Positions 46,369 to 56,357 are shown, counted from the first letter of the stretch. The stretch: DNA of 64,000 bases from Methylovulum psychrotolerans (GCF_002923755.1 NZ_PGFZ01000001.1:1005176-1069175); one strand, 5' to 3'. Numbers and translations: made by a program. Notes: generated by a model from the sequence alone, not told the origin.

Positions 46369-47093
46369 TTAAAATCGCCCCATAACATCTGCACCGCCGC
46401 CAAAGCCGTCAGCGAGGCCGTTTCTGTCCGTAAAATGCGGCTGCCTAAGCGCACCGGGATAAACCCCGCCGCTTGGGCAATCTCGCGCTCTTGCGCACTA
46501 AATCCGCCTTCCGGCCCGGTCAGCAAAGTCACTTGCATAGCCTCCGGTTGCAACTGAGCTAACGAGGTTTGCGCATACGGGTCAAGAAACACCCGCAAGC
46601 CCTGTTGCTGACCGACCCAACTTGCCAGCGGCGCAATCTCGGTCAAAGCAGGCACAACCGTCCGGCCACTTTGCTCGGCGGCGTGTTGGACGATTTTCTG
46701 CCAATGCAGCAAACGCTGGGGCTTTTTTTCGCCCTTAAACTGCACCACACAACGCTCGGTCATTAAAGGCGTAATCCGGTTCACCCCCAATTCCACCGCT
46801 TTTTGCACCGACCAGTCCATCCTATCGCCCCGCGCAATCCCCAAGCCTAAATTAACCTGTAGCGGCGATTCGACACTACGTTCTTGCCGCGCCCCGATAG
46901 CCACCGCCACCGCCTTACGCCCCACCTCCTCAACCCGCGCCAAATACTCGCCGCCGTCGCCGTTAAACAAAATCAGCTCATCCGCTTTTTTTAAGCGCAG
47001 CACCGTCCGCAAATAATGGCCGCTGTCATCGTCCAAGTCGATAGTGTCACCTTGCGCCAACGGCAAAGCGGTGTAGAGTCTGGAAACACGCAT
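46365..47093 (-). CDS. rsmE: 16S rRNA m3U1498 methyltransferase
   Basis: A 242-aa SPOUT methyltransferase. It has an N-terminal PUA-like domain (HYLRTVLRLKKADELILFNG) and a C-terminal trefoil-knot domain with LLTGPEGGFSAQE and LGSRILRTETA. Both blocks are diagnostic. It methylates U1498 of 16S rRNA at N3. Confidence 0.96.
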   Translation of the reverse strand: MRVSRLYTALPLAQGDTIDLDDDSGHYLRTVLRLKKADELILFNGDGGEYLARVEEVGRKAVAVAIGARQERSVESPLQVNLGLGIARGDRMDWSVQKAVELGVNRITPLMTERCVVQFKGEKKPQRLLHWQKIVQHAAEQSGRTVVPALTEIAPLASWVGQQQGLRVFLDPYAQTSLAQLQPEAMQVTLLTGPEGGFSAQEREIAQAAGFIPVRLGSRILRTETASLTALAAVQMLWGDFK

Positions 47094-47170
47094 GATAGTT
47101 TTTTAGGGGGGTACGGAATAAAAAAGGCGGGGGAATGGTTGGGCAAAGTGGCGCTAAGGGCGATGGTTAT

Positions 47171-47202
47171 ATCGTGCAATGGCTGAAGACCATTGCACTC
47201 CG
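47171..47202 (+). repeat. 32-bp direct repeat flanking the TPR/ATPase pair, left copy
   Basis: ATCGTGCAATGGCTG-AAGACCATTGCACTCCG contains the hairpin GTGCAATGG/CCATTGCAC. The same 32 bp, with one mismatch, occurs in the same orientation at 51550-51581. The two copies bracket the TPR/ATPase genes. Confidence 0.8.
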
Positions 47203-47280
47203 TTCGGTGCGGCCTCTCCAGTGGAGTGCAAAGGCCTTTAGCCTTTGCCGAGGGCTTTAACCTCGCGCCTAACCGTCCAC

Positions 47281-47367
47281 CCTTCGACGACCAACGGAAG
47301 TCCCTGTGGGACAAGCTCAGGCCGAACGATTAATCCTAAAACCGAAAAGTTGACCGTTCAGAGTATA
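47281..47367 (-). repeat. Intergenic repeat with one end of a MITE-like element
   Basis: GAAAAGTTGACCGTTCAGAGTATA at 47344-47367 (written in two parts: GAAAAGTTGACC, GTTCAGAGTATA) matches the end of the elements at 56666-56760 and 60763-60882. The preceding 47281-47329 (CAACGGAAGTCCCTGTGGGA and flanks) matches 56312-56357. Compared with the 60-kb copy it is inverted and lacks the opposite end. Confidence 0.65.
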
Positions 47368-47369
47368 TA

Positions 47370-50087
47370 CTACCGCCAGTTTTGACTGGCCGATAGCGTA
47401 AAAGGATTAGCGGCAGTTTTTGTCTGTAAAGCCCCTAAGGTTAAGTCCATACTCGGTAGATAATTAGTCAGCAAATCCACACCGTTATCTTGATAAGCTA
47501 ATAAGCCTTGCTTTTTAACCGGAGATTTTTCTTTAGCAACCGTGGCATTTGTTTCATCTGAGTGGGTCAATAATTGAAAATCCGCATTCGCTGTTAAACT
47601 GGCAAAATCGCTATGCTCGGCGGCTTGCCCAGCGTAGGCCGGATTTAAACTAATCGCTTGGCTTAAATCCGTTAACGCAGCATTGGCCTCACCCAATAAA
47701 GCATAACAACACGCACGGTTATAAAAAGCCGAGGCATCTGTTGCATTGGTTTGAATCAATTCATCATAAGCCTGTAGGGCTTTGCGGCATTCAAGCATTG
47801 CTTCATCGTTATAATTGACCATGAATAATGCACGGCTATTCTTAAGTGCCGCTTCACCTTTATTAGGATTAAATTGGGTTGCCTTAGCAAAATCAGCTAA
47901 AACTTGTTTTTTGGGCTTACCCAATGTTGCATTTAGCCATCCATGCAAAAACCAAGCTTGCGCACAACTAGGCTTTAAGCGTATGGCCTGATTTAAATAT
48001 ACTATGGCAGTTTTGCTGTCTTTTAACTGAATCGCTGCCATAGCGGACTGCACATATAAATCAACATTGTTTTTATCTAAACGCATAGCAGATTTATAGC
48101 ATTCTACGGCCTCTTGGTAACGTCTTAATTGAATAAAACACCCCGCTTTAAACAGCCAGTAATATGTATCGTGATTTGATTTATCAACAACCTCCAAAGC
48201 TTGCTCATAAAACTTCAATTTAACCAAAATCATTGCCTTGGCAAGATAAAGTTTCTTATGCTTCTCTTTTAGCTTTATAGCCATATTAATAGCCTTTAAG
48301 GCAAAATCAAACTCTCCTACAGCAGCTTTCGCGAAACAAAGAGCATAATAAATATCAAATAAATCTGGATTGATGGCAATAGCTTTTTGCGAAGCAACAA
48401 TAACAGCTTCATTCTTACTATAATCCGAAATATTTACGCCAAAATTTGTTTCTTTTTCAGATGTTAGATATATGTACGCATATCTTTTATTAGTTAAATA
48501 TCCAATAAAATCAACCCAAGCCTGAGCTTTATCATCTGATTGCTCAACCACCTTTTCAAAACTATCTATAGCCTCTTCACACCTGCCTAATTCACTTAAA
48601 ACGCGGCTCCGCGCAGCCCATGATTTAACATTTTCTGGCGATAATGCCAACGCTTTATCGTAACAGACTAAAGCTTCTTCATAACGCTTAAGCTTAACTA
48701 ATGCAGTACCTTTGTTATGCCAAATATTGTAGTTATTCGCTTGCTTTTGGATAGCCTTCTCGTAATCATCTACAGCTTCTGCATATTTTTCTAAATGGCA
48801 AGCTGCTTCGGCTCGGATACTTAAAATACGCCAATCATCGGCTTTGAGTTGCAGGGCTTGATCACAATTAACCATTACGTCTTTGTAGTGTTTCAATCTT
48901 AATAAAACAACACTTTTTCTAAAAAAAAGATTAAAATCATTCCCATCTAATGCGATAGCCTTATTGTAACTGCTTAAAGCCTCGGGATACCTTTCTAAAT
49001 CTTCTAAGATATGCCCTCGGAGTTGCCATATACTTGCATTTTTTGGGGCTATTTTTTTAGCGTCATCAAGGCTTTTCAACGCGCCTTTATAGTCTTTGCT
49101 TACCGCTAAAATAAAACCATGCAACCACCAACTAAATGCGGCTTGTGGCCGGAGCTTAGTTAACTGTTCGGCGCTTTCCACTGCTTCTACCGTTCTTTTT
49201 AAATTTAGTAAAATAACACACCGTAACAGCCAAAAACTTCCTTTTTCGCTATTGTTTGCTAAAGCTCCATCAACTCTCCCTAAAGCCTCTTCCATGCGCC
49301 CTAAATTTTGCAAAAAAACCACACTGGTTTCCAAAGCAAAAGAATCATCCGCTTTTATTTGCAGAACCTTATCACAACTGATTATGCCCTCCTCGTACAT
49401 ATCGCTTAAGCCCAATAAGCTAATATGCTTATGATAAAGCTCAATCCTATCCGCCTCCGACTGATTAGGCTCAGCAATTAAGGCTTGAATTTCCAGTAAC
49501 TCCTGATGCCGCTGTGCCTCCGTCAATTCCTGATAATTATCAAAATCCTTTGATAAAATTTTAGCAATTTCCTGCTTAAGCAAATTCTCTTCGGTGGCAA
49601 ACTCAAACACCCCCGAACGCCAATCAAAAAAATCAGGGGCGCGTAGAATGAAATACCTTAACGCAAATAAAGGCAACAAAAACACAAAACGGGTATTTTT
49701 AAACGACTCACGAAAGCGCTCGCGCTGCAAGTTAAGATGCCCCAATATCCTAGGGACGCTGTCTTCCTTATAATAATTGCCCCGTCCGCCGTAACCGGGT
49801 TTGATATATTCGACTAGAGATTTTTCTAAGCCCTGAATAAACAACACATCGACAGGCTGATCTTGGACGATTGCCTCAACTTTTGCATATAGATTATCAA
49901 TCGGCTCTTCCAACACCAACGAAACGAAGGCCTGAGAAGGCATGTCTTTTTCTACCCGCGCGATAAGACGCTCCGCCTGGATAGGCGTACAGACGGCAAA
50001 AAACAGCCCGAAACCTTCCTGCCATTGCAAGGCGCGGGCAAAAGTCTGGTAGTCTTCTTCGTCTAATAAAGGGTCTTCTAAGGACAT
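47370..50087 (-). CDS. Large TPR protein with N-terminal degenerate NTPase-like domain
   Basis: A 905-aa soluble protein. The N-terminal 185 residues resemble a P-loop fold without a proper Walker A motif (GFGLFFAVCTPIQAERL; VDVLFIQGLEKS) and end in ILRAPDFFDWRSGVFEFA, a pattern I associate with bacterial STAND- and TPR-type proteins. About fifteen tetratricopeptide repeats follow (for example ALSSYNKAIALDGNDFNLFF and ALVCYDKALALSPENVKSW) up to about residue 850. It is 18 nt after the ATPase gene at 50106. The sequence is visibly more AT-rich than its neighbours, suggesting acquisition. The role is unknown; defence or signalling are possible. Confidence 0.85.
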   Translation of the reverse strand: MSLEDPLLDEEDYQTFARALQWQEGFGLFFAVCTPIQAERLIARVEKDMPSQAFVSLVLEEPIDNLYAKVEAIVQDQPVDVLFIQGLEKSLVEYIKPGYGGRGNYYKEDSVPRILGHLNLQRERFRESFKNTRFVFLLPLFALRYFILRAPDFFDWRSGVFEFATEENLLKQEIAKILSKDFDNYQELTEAQRHQELLEIQALIAEPNQSEADRIELYHKHISLLGLSDMYEEGIISCDKVLQIKADDSFALETSVVFLQNLGRMEEALGRVDGALANNSEKGSFWLLRCVILLNLKRTVEAVESAEQLTKLRPQAAFSWWLHGFILAVSKDYKGALKSLDDAKKIAPKNASIWQLRGHILEDLERYPEALSSYNKAIALDGNDFNLFFRKSVVLLRLKHYKDVMVNCDQALQLKADDWRILSIRAEAACHLEKYAEAVDDYEKAIQKQANNYNIWHNKGTALVKLKRYEEALVCYDKALALSPENVKSWAARSRVLSELGRCEEAIDSFEKVVEQSDDKAQAWVDFIGYLTNKRYAYIYLTSEKETNFGVNISDYSKNEAVIVASQKAIAINPDLFDIYYALCFAKAAVGEFDFALKAINMAIKLKEKHKKLYLAKAMILVKLKFYEQALEVVDKSNHDTYYWLFKAGCFIQLRRYQEAVECYKSAMRLDKNNVDLYVQSAMAAIQLKDSKTAIVYLNQAIRLKPSCAQAWFLHGWLNATLGKPKKQVLADFAKATQFNPNKGEAALKNSRALFMVNYNDEAMLECRKALQAYDELIQTNATDASAFYNRACCYALLGEANAALTDLSQAISLNPAYAGQAAEHSDFASLTANADFQLLTHSDETNATVAKEKSPVKKQGLLAYQDNGVDLLTNYLPSMDLTLGALQTKTAANPFTLSASQNWR

Positions 50088-50105
50088 GATTGCGCCTTTT
50101 TCCCG

Positions 50106-51440
50106 CTATATCGCGCTAAGGGCTTGTTGAAACTGGTTAAGCTCCTCAATCAAGGGGTGGACATCGTACCATGTGGTAATCTTCTGGTCGTCATCGACTT
50201 CCCGATACTCCAAGACACAACGGTCAAACAATAAACGCCGATAATCGTCTTTATTCGATAAATCTTTTGTTTTATGAACCTTTGCCAATTTCTCCCAATC
50301 CGCATCTGCAACCGTCCGCCGATACACATCACGCATTTCCGACAAAGCGCGGCGCATCGCTTTAACAGTTACCGGTAAGCCAGATGTCCTGATAATTGAG
50401 GCATGGAATAACAAAATTAAATTGCGCACATGACCACCGCTCCTTAAACACAACTCTTCCAAAACGCTTTGATCTTCAAATACAGCCTCTAATGTGAGTG
50501 TGGAATCTATTTTGATAATGCGCTGTTCAATAATGCGTTTAAGTTTGTTTATACCTTGAGGATTTTCAGTGCGGACAATTGCACCCGTATCATCTTTTGC
50601 ATAATCCCATACCTTAATCATCGGCAATATTTCTATGGCTCCGTAACAGTCAATAAGCCGGATGGCCCTTTGCGAATACGCCATAGAAATCGGTACGGTG
50701 TAAATCACATGACAATTTAATGCCCTTAATTGCTCGCTACGATCCAGAAAAATCTCATCGTGATTAAGATTATGGGTATCCGCATTGGTAACGGGGACAA
50801 TACGGTCTAAATTATCGGCGATCAGAACCACTTTGCCTTGCCATTGCGGCGTTTTTTGCATGGCCTCAGCAATAAATTCATTAAGCGCTTCTATTAAGGA
50901 CACCGTATAAGGATCCACTTCATTACGGATTTTTTGCCTCAAACTGGGAACAGTCCTTAAATTGGCGGTGATTTTGGCAAAAATCTCAATCGAAATGTCC
51001 TCTATTTCGACTTCTGTCGCCGCCAACTCTTTTAGCGATTGCCAGCGCGATTTCAGCCACGCGACCACCGGATTGTTTTTTTGGTCGGCATTTAATGATT
51101 GCAGCAAACGGCGGGTACAGGCCAGTAAAATATCCGTGTAACGGGCATCCTCTGGGTCAATATCTTCTTCATCAGCCGAAAAATAAACTACCTTATAATC
51201 AAGATCTTCAAGATACTGTTTTAACCGTAACAGTTCGGTTGATTTCCCCGCACCGCGTAGCCCTGTATACAATAGGCAAGTGGATTTATCGGAAAATACA
51301 ATTTTCCGCCCCATTTCCTGCAAAATATCACAGTCGCCGCGTAATTCCTGACAATCGACATAAGCAGAATTGCCCGCATCCAACGGCTGCGGCTCAAAAG
51401 CGTTATAGAGCTTTCTTAATACAGACGGATCAATAGGCAT
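50106..51440 (-). CDS. P-loop ATPase (AAA/STAND-like) paired with TPR protein
   Basis: A 444-aa ATPase. Walker A is GLRGAGKST at about residues 60-68, Walker B is VVLIADNLDR at about 203-212, and a likely sensor strand is CHVIYTVPISM. The C-terminal third looks like a winged helix (LEELCLRSGGHVRNLILLFHAS; RRLLFDRCVLEYRE). It resembles ORC/Cdc6-like and STAND ATPases, not KAP or McrB. It is the first gene of a two-gene unit with the TPR protein, and both sit inside 32-bp direct repeats. I cannot name a characterised family. Confidence 0.82.
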   Translation of the reverse strand: MPIDPSVLRKLYNAFEPQPLDAGNSAYVDCQELRGDCDILQEMGRKIVFSDKSTCLLYTGLRGAGKSTELLRLKQYLEDLDYKVVYFSADEEDIDPEDARYTDILLACTRRLLQSLNADQKNNPVVAWLKSRWQSLKELAATEVEIEDISIEIFAKITANLRTVPSLRQKIRNEVDPYTVSLIEALNEFIAEAMQKTPQWQGKVVLIADNLDRIVPVTNADTHNLNHDEIFLDRSEQLRALNCHVIYTVPISMAYSQRAIRLIDCYGAIEILPMIKVWDYAKDDTGAIVRTENPQGINKLKRIIEQRIIKIDSTLTLEAVFEDQSVLEELCLRSGGHVRNLILLFHASIIRTSGLPVTVKAMRRALSEMRDVYRRTVADADWEKLAKVHKTKDLSNKDDYRRLLFDRCVLEYREVDDDQKITTWYDVHPLIEELNQFQQALSAI

Positions 51441-51549
51441 AACTTAACTTCCTATGGTTAGGGCTTATATAATGCGAGATATTTTAAAATACGGGGAGTT
51501 GCGCTCTGCAAGCCAACGTCACACCTAATAAATGACATACGCCCAACCC

Positions 51550-51581
51550 ATCGTGCAATGGCTAAAGACCATTGCACTCCG
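51550..51581 (+). repeat. 32-bp direct repeat flanking the TPR/ATPase pair, right copy
   Basis: ATCGTGCAATGGCTAAAGAC-CATTGCACTCCG matches the copy at 47171-47202 except for one base in the hairpin loop. It lies between the ATPase promoter region and the rimI stop codon. Confidence 0.8.
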
Positions 51582-51592
51582 CTTAAACGGCC

Positions 51593-52132
51593 TTAAAACA
51601 ACTGCAAAGCCAACATAATCGCGTCTTCACGGCCATTTTCGGCGGGGTAGTAGTTTTTGCGGATGCCGATTTCGTTAAAGCCCATGTCTTCGTATAAGGC
51701 AATCGCCACCTCATTGGAGGGGCGGACTTCTAAAAATACGGTCTCCGCCCTGCCCCTGACACTATCAATCAAATGCTGGAGCATTTTCCGGCCTATGCCT
51801 TGCTTTTGCTCGGCGGGATCTACGGAAATATTCAGGATATGCGCTTCGCCGACCGCGACCGACAGCAGGCAATAGCCCAACACCCGATCTAGCTCTTCGC
51901 ACACCCAACAGCTATAGCCGGATTTTAGGCAGTCTTCAAAAATGTCCTCTTCCCAAGGGAACAGATAATTTTGCCTTTCAATCGCCAAGACTTGCGGCAA
52001 GTCCGCCATGCCCATCCGCCTCATGCGGAACAAATCCCGGCGCGGCACCGAACCGGGAAAGACTTTGGCATAAAACTCCTTGTCGGCATCATAGACGACC
52101 AAGGTCTTGAGTTTATCGAATAAATCGCGCAT
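51593..52132 (-). CDS. rimI: Ribosomal protein S18 alanine N-acetyltransferase
   Basis: A 179-aa GNAT enzyme. The acetyl-CoA site is EQKQGIGRKML, and RNYYPAENGREDAIML is conserved in RimI. It acetylates the N-terminal Ala of ribosomal protein S18. The protein has about 34 extra residues at its N-terminus compared with the usual 148-aa RimI. The ATG at 52132 follows AAGGA, so the extension is probably translated. It is the downstream partner of the uracil-DNA glycosylase gene. Confidence 0.93.
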   Translation of the reverse strand: MRDLFDKLKTLVVYDADKEFYAKVFPGSVPRRDLFRMRRMGMADLPQVLAIERQNYLFPWEEDIFEDCLKSGYSCWVCEELDRVLGYCLLSVAVGEAHILNISVDPAEQKQGIGRKMLQHLIDSVRGRAETVFLEVRPSNEVAIALYEDMGFNEIGIRKNYYPAENGREDAIMLALQLF

Positions 52133-52154
52133 GGTGGGCTTCCTTTTCTTCTTC

Positions 52155-52904
52155 TTATTGTTGTGCTTTTACGGTGTGCAGTGCCAATTGCAAATCTTGC
52201 CAGGCTTTGCGCTTTTCCGGCAATGACCGCAACAAATAGGCAGGGTGGTAAACGACCACGACCGGAACCCCGTGCAAGGTATGCACCTTCCCCCTGAGTT
52301 TCCCTAAGGGCGCGTCAGTCGCCAATAAGGTTTGCGCGGCGATACGCCCGACCGCCAAAATGATTTTCGGGCGGATCAGGGCAATTTGCCGTTGCAAATA
52401 GCCTTGGCAGCTTGCCACTTCATCGACATGCGGGTCGCGGTTATTGGGCGGGCGGCATTTGACGATATTGGTGATGAACACCTCGTCACGGCTAAGGCCG
52501 AGGGCGCGGATCATTTCCGTCAGCAATTGCCCGGCATTGCCGACAAACGGCAAGCCCTGTTCATCTTCATGCTGGCCCGGGCCTTCGCCGATCAACAGCC
52601 AATCCGCCATCTTATCGCCCGACCCGAACACGGTGTTGTTACGAGTGTTGCATAAGCCGCAACGGGTGCAAGCAGCAACTTCGGCAGCCAGCACCTCCCA
52701 ATTGTCTGCGCCAGCATCAGCCGCGCCAATATCCGCTAAGGGCTGCGGTTCCGGCGGCGCAGGCAACTCGGCCAACGCTTGCGGTTCGGGCAAAGGCGGC
52801 ACAGGCTCCGCCGCGCTTAGCTCCGGCACTACGCTAGCCGCCCTAGGCAACCAAACGTCGATACCCATAGCCTCTAAGTAGTGCAGACGTAGCGTGTTAT
52901 CCAT
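52155..52904 (-). CDS. Family 4 uracil-DNA glycosylase
   Basis: A 249-aa enzyme removing uracil from DNA. The [4Fe-4S] region shows CTRCGLCNTRNNTVFGSG, and catalytic-site motifs are GEGPGQHEDEQGLPFVGNAGQLL and VYHPAYLLR. The N-terminal 60 residues are rich in Pro, Glu and Ala, and such low-complexity leaders are common in this family. It is followed by rimI after 22 nt, a frequent neighbour pair in Gammaproteobacteria. Confidence 0.93.
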   Translation of the reverse strand: MDNTLRLHYLEAMGIDVWLPRAASVVPELSAAEPVPPLPEPQALAELPAPPEPQPLADIGAADAGADNWEVLAAEVAACTRCGLCNTRNNTVFGSGDKMADWLLIGEGPGQHEDEQGLPFVGNAGQLLTEMIRALGLSRDEVFITNIVKCRPPNNRDPHVDEVASCQGYLQRQIALIRPKIILAVGRIAAQTLLATDAPLGKLRGKVHTLHGVPVVVVYHPAYLLRSLPEKRKAWQDLQLALHTVKAQQ

Positions 52905-52952
52905 AATAATCCATGATCCCGCCCAAACCGTCTGGGCTAGCCAAGAGCGGCC

Positions 52953-54497
52953 TTATACCTCAGCCATCTGCGGATGCTGGCGTTCGTTAGGCTGGTGCAG
53001 CTTATTGACGGCATTAATATAAGCCTTCGCCGAAGCCACGACAATATCCGTATCCGCGCCCAAACCGTTAACAATACGGCCTGCTTTTTCCAGCCGCACC
53101 GTCACTTCACCTTGCGCGTCGGTACCGTTAGTGATGTTATTGACCGAATACAGCGCCAAAGTGGCTTCGGTTTTTACCAATTGCTCGATCGCTTTTAAGG
53201 TGGCATCGACCACGCCGCCGCCTTCGGCACAGCCGACCGCTTCTTTATTATCAATACGCAAGGTCACTTGCGCGTTAGGAACTTCGCCCGTTTCGGAACA
53301 GACTTTTAACGAAATCAGCTTAACGCGCTCTTCCTCGCCTTCGGTGCTGGTTTCGGAAATTAACGCCTGTAAATCTTCGTCAAAAATCTCATGTTTTTTA
53401 TCGGCGAGCAATTTAAAGCGGGCAAATGCGTCGTTAATCTCGGCTTCGGAAGCAAATTCAAAACCCAGTTCGGTAATGCGGCTCTTAAACGCATTGCGCC
53501 CCGAATGCTTGCCCAACACCATACGGTTAGCCGACCAGCCGACATCTTCCGCCCGCATAATTTCATAAGTTTCGCGGCTTTTTAACACGCCATCCTGATG
53601 GATACCCGCCTCGTGGGCAAAGGCATTGGCACCGACAATGGCTTTATTAGGCTGTACCGGAAAACCGGTAATGGTCGACACCAGCTTGGAACAGGTCAAA
53701 ATTTCGCGGGTGTCGATACGGGTTTGGCAAGCAAACACGTCCTGGCGGGTGCGCACCGCCATCACCACTTCTTCTAAAGACGCATTGCCTGCCCGCTCGC
53801 CCAAACCGTTGATGGTACACTCAACCTGCCGGGCACCGTTCATGACCGCCGATAAGGAGTTCGCCACTGCCAACCCTAAATCATTATGGCAATGCACGGA
53901 AAAAATCGCCTTGTCCGCATTAGGGATACGCGCCATCAGGTTGGCGATGGTCGCGCCGAATTGCTGCGGAATGCTGTAACCGACGGTGTCGGGGATATTC
54001 AAGGTGGTCGCGCCCGCGTCAATTACCGCTTCCAAGATGCGGCACAAAAAATCCTCTTCGGAACGTCCGGCATCTTCGGGGGAAAACTCGACATCATCGG
54101 TATATTGCCGCGCCCGCTTCACCGCCCGCACTGCGTATTCAATCACCTGCTCCGGCGACATGTTCAGCTTCATCTGCATGTGGATCGGCGAGGTGGCGAT
54201 AAAGGTGTGGATACGGCGGCGGCCCGCCTGTTTTAAGGCCTCCCCGGCACGGTCAATATCCTTATCCAACGCCCGCGCCAAACCGCACACGGTACTGTCC
54301 TTGATGATTTTCGCCACCGCCTGCACTGCCTCAAAATCGCCGGGGCTGGCAGCCGGAAAACCGGCTTCGATGACATCCACCTTCAACCGCTCCAAAGCTT
54401 TAGCAATGCGCACTTTCTCGTCGCGGGTCATGGATGCGCCTGGGCTTTGCTCGCCGTCGCGCAGGGTGGTGTCAAAAATGATTAATTGGTCTTTCAT
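52953..54497 (-). CDS. leuA: 2-isopropylmalate synthase
   Basis: A 514-aa enzyme catalysing the first committed step of leucine synthesis (acetyl-CoA plus 2-oxoisovalerate). The TIM-barrel motifs are [29 protein letters not shown] and [10 protein letters not shown], and the C-terminal regulatory domain responds to leucine. The ATG at 54497 ([11 protein letters not shown]) fits the usual N-terminus; a start five codons upstream is possible. No leader peptide or attenuator was identified. Confidence 0.96.
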   Translation of the reverse strand: MKDQLIIFDTTLRDGEQSPGASMTRDEKVRIAKALERLKVDVIEAGFPAASPGDFEAVQAVAKIIKDSTVCGLARALDKDIDRAGEALKQAGRRRIHTFIATSPIHMQMKLNMSPEQVIEYAVRAVKRARQYTDDVEFSPEDAGRSEEDFLCRILEAVIDAGATTLNIPDTVGYSIPQQFGATIANLMARIPNADKAIFSVHCHNDLGLAVANSLSAVMNGARQVECTINGLGERAGNASLEEVVMAVRTRQDVFACQTRIDTREILTCSKLVSTITGFPVQPNKAIVGANAFAHEAGIHQDGVLKSRETYEIMRAEDVGWSANRMVLGKHSGRNAFKSRITELGFEFASEAEINDAFARFKLLADKKHEIFDEDLQALISETSTEGEEERVKLISLKVCSETGEVPNAQVTLRIDNKEAVGCAEGGGVVDATLKAIEQLVKTEATLALYSVNNITNGTDAQGEVTVRLEKAGRIVNGLGADTDIVVASAKAYINAVNKLHQPNERQHPQMAEV

Positions 54498-54600
54498 AAA
54501 AACGCCATTCATGGAGAAAAATCAACACAGCGTGTTGATACTAAATAAGTAAAAAATAAAGGGGGCTATCAGGCGGATGCAAACCGCCAGCCTGGACGCA

Positions 54601-55341
54601 TCAGCCCTTACGCTCTTGCTTAATGCGCTTGCGTTGCACCAGCGTGATCACCGGACCGGAAACCGCGTAGGCCAAAAACAGCAAGAACAGCATGGTTTGC
54701 GGTTGCGCCATCACAAAGGCGATGCCCAACATCATGGCAATAGCGACAAAAAACGGCACTTTACCCTTTAAGTCGATAGACTTAAAGCTGGTGTAGCGGA
54801 AATTGCTGACCATCAGCAAGCCAGTGCCGATGGTTAAGGCAATCGCCACATATTTGACCATATCAATGGCGTATTGGTGTTCCAAACAAATCCAAATAAA
54901 GCCGGCCAAAATAGCCGCCGCCGCCGGACTCGCCAAGCCTTGGAAATAGCGTTTGTCCGCCGTTTCCAATTGGGTGTTAAACCGCGCCAGCCGTAAGGCC
55001 GCACCGGCGGTATGGACAAAAGCGGCAAACAAGCCTAAGCGCCCTAGGCTAGAAAACGCCCACAAATACATGACCAGAGCCGGAGCCACACCAAACGACA
55101 CCATATCCGATAAGCTATCGTATTGCGCCCCAAATTCGCTTTGGGTATTGGTCAATCGGGCAACCCGGCCATCTAAGCCATCAAGAATCATAGCGACAAA
55201 GATGGCGATGACCGCGGTTTCATAGTGGGCGTTCATCGCCGAGGTGATAGCGTAAAAACCGGAAAACAGCGCACCTGTGGTAAACAGGTTGGGTAGTAAG
55301 TAGATGCCGCGACGGCGTATGGAGGTTTTTTCAGATGCCAT
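54601..55341 (-). CDS. pssA: CDP-diacylglycerol-serine O-phosphatidyltransferase
   Basis: A 246-aa inner-membrane enzyme making phosphatidylserine. The CDP-alcohol phosphotransferase signature is DGLDGRVARLTNTQSEFG followed by YDSLSDMVSFGVAPA, and about seven membrane segments surround it. It is of the type II (Bacillus-like) PssA class. The ATG at 55341 begins MASEKTS; an ATG 13 codons upstream is less likely. It lies upstream of leuA on the same strand, in the pssA-leuA order common in Methylococcales relatives. Confidence 0.95.
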   Translation of the reverse strand: MASEKTSIRRRGIYLLPNLFTTGALFSGFYAITSAMNAHYETAVIAIFVAMILDGLDGRVARLTNTQSEFGAQYDSLSDMVSFGVAPALVMYLWAFSSLGRLGLFAAFVHTAGAALRLARFNTQLETADKRYFQGLASPAAAAILAGFIWICLEHQYAIDMVKYVAIALTIGTGLLMVSNFRYTSFKSIDLKGKVPFFVAIAMMLGIAFVMAQPQTMLFLLFLAYAVSGPVITLVQRKRIKQERKG

Positions 55342-55819
55342 GCTTGCAACCAATCCTTCGTAGTGACTAAAACTAATCAATTATACAATGGGCCAACTCA
55401 CGATACCTAACAAAGGCTGATTTTTACATTTTTTTTACAGCAAAAGCGCTAACATTATCCCCACGCCATTTCACCATAGAGGGATTATTGCCACGCACTT
55501 TCTACCGGACAAAGCGGCAAAACCCGTAACTGACCGCCCAACATTCATTGGGCAATAGATCGGCCTACAAGAATTATCAACCTTACACAAGGAACCAAAA
55601 CGTTTAAAAACAAGCTTAATCCCAATCAAACTTAACACCTTAAATACTATATAATTTTTATGGCTTTTGTATTAGACAAAATCAATAGCCAGTAGCCCTA
55701 ATTTAGCTATTGCCCAACCGCCAATTTATACTACACTTGTACAAGTAAATTTGGACAAAGTAACGCACCATTGTGGTTTAATAACTCCTATACTCATTCC
55801 CTAGCTATACTATAGAGTC
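55342..55819. other. Noncoding region upstream of PilZ gene
   Basis: A 478-nt AT-rich stretch without a convincing gene. It includes the perfect 12-bp palindrome ACTTGTACAAGT at 55735-55746, about 75 nt before the PilZ start, a possible operator. No terminator for pssA upstream transcripts or RNA structure is evident. Confidence 0.5.
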
Positions 55820-56221
55820 ATGAAAAAAATTATAAAAACGCCGCAACCGGACAGACGCAAACGGATTGATAGACGGATACACAGCCGTGTACTGACCGAG
55901 ATAGCCTTTGCCATGACGATCAACGGCCAAGAATATATCGGAAACATCGATAACATTAGCCTCAGCGGCGCGTTTTTATCGAACCTGCAACCGTACTTGG
56001 CGCCTGAGCTGATTTCGCAATCGGGTACAATTAACATTGAGTTCGACGGCGAGCAATTAAAGCTGGTGTGCGAGATAGTCTATATCGCACCGATGGATAA
56101 CGAATTTTTCCCTATTGGCGCGGGGGTTATGTTTAACGGCACTGATGCGAAAACCCAAGCATCCATCAATAAATTAGCGTCTATGCTAGCGCTTGCCTTA
56201 GAAGAAGGGCGCGACACTTAA
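55820..56221 (+). CDS. PilZ-domain protein
   Basis: A 133-aa single-domain PilZ protein, a cytoplasmic receptor for cyclic di-GMP. The N-terminal binding loop is RRKRIDRRIHSR and the second motif is DNISLSGAFL, matching RxxxR and (D/N)xSxxG. Output is unknown. It lies upstream of the roadblock/GTPase genes on the same strand but 1.1 kb away, so functional linkage is only suggested. Confidence 0.88.
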   Translation: MKKIIKTPQPDRRKRIDRRIHSRVLTEIAFAMTINGQEYIGNIDNISLSGAFLSNLQPYLAPELISQSGTINIEFDGEQLKLVCEIVYIAPMDNEFFPIGAGVMFNGTDAKTQASINKLASMLALALEEGRDT

Positions 56222-56266
56222 ATCATTATGCAATATAGCTAACGCAGTATAAGTTGATTGTAAAGC

Positions 56267-56357
56267 CGTTCGCCTGTCCCCAGCCCCCCGCTTGTCGAAG
56301 GGCTATGGTGGTTCGACGACCAACGGAAGTCCCTGTGGGACAAGCTCACCACGAACG
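56267..56357. repeat. Intergenic repeat with inverted CGTTCG/CGAACG ends
   Basis: The element runs from CGTTCGCCTGTCCCC to CACCACGAACG. Parts recur at 47281-47329 and inside the element at 60763-60882. It contains no gene. The stretch 56222-57369 holds this repeat, the MITE-like element at 56666-56760, and otherwise only AT-rich sequence in which I see no supported gene. Confidence 0.65.

Noticed and set aside
47171-51581. Two repeats as a CRISPR array or attL/attR of a prophage
   Set aside because: Only two copies, 4.3 kb apart, with no spacers, integrase or phage genes between.
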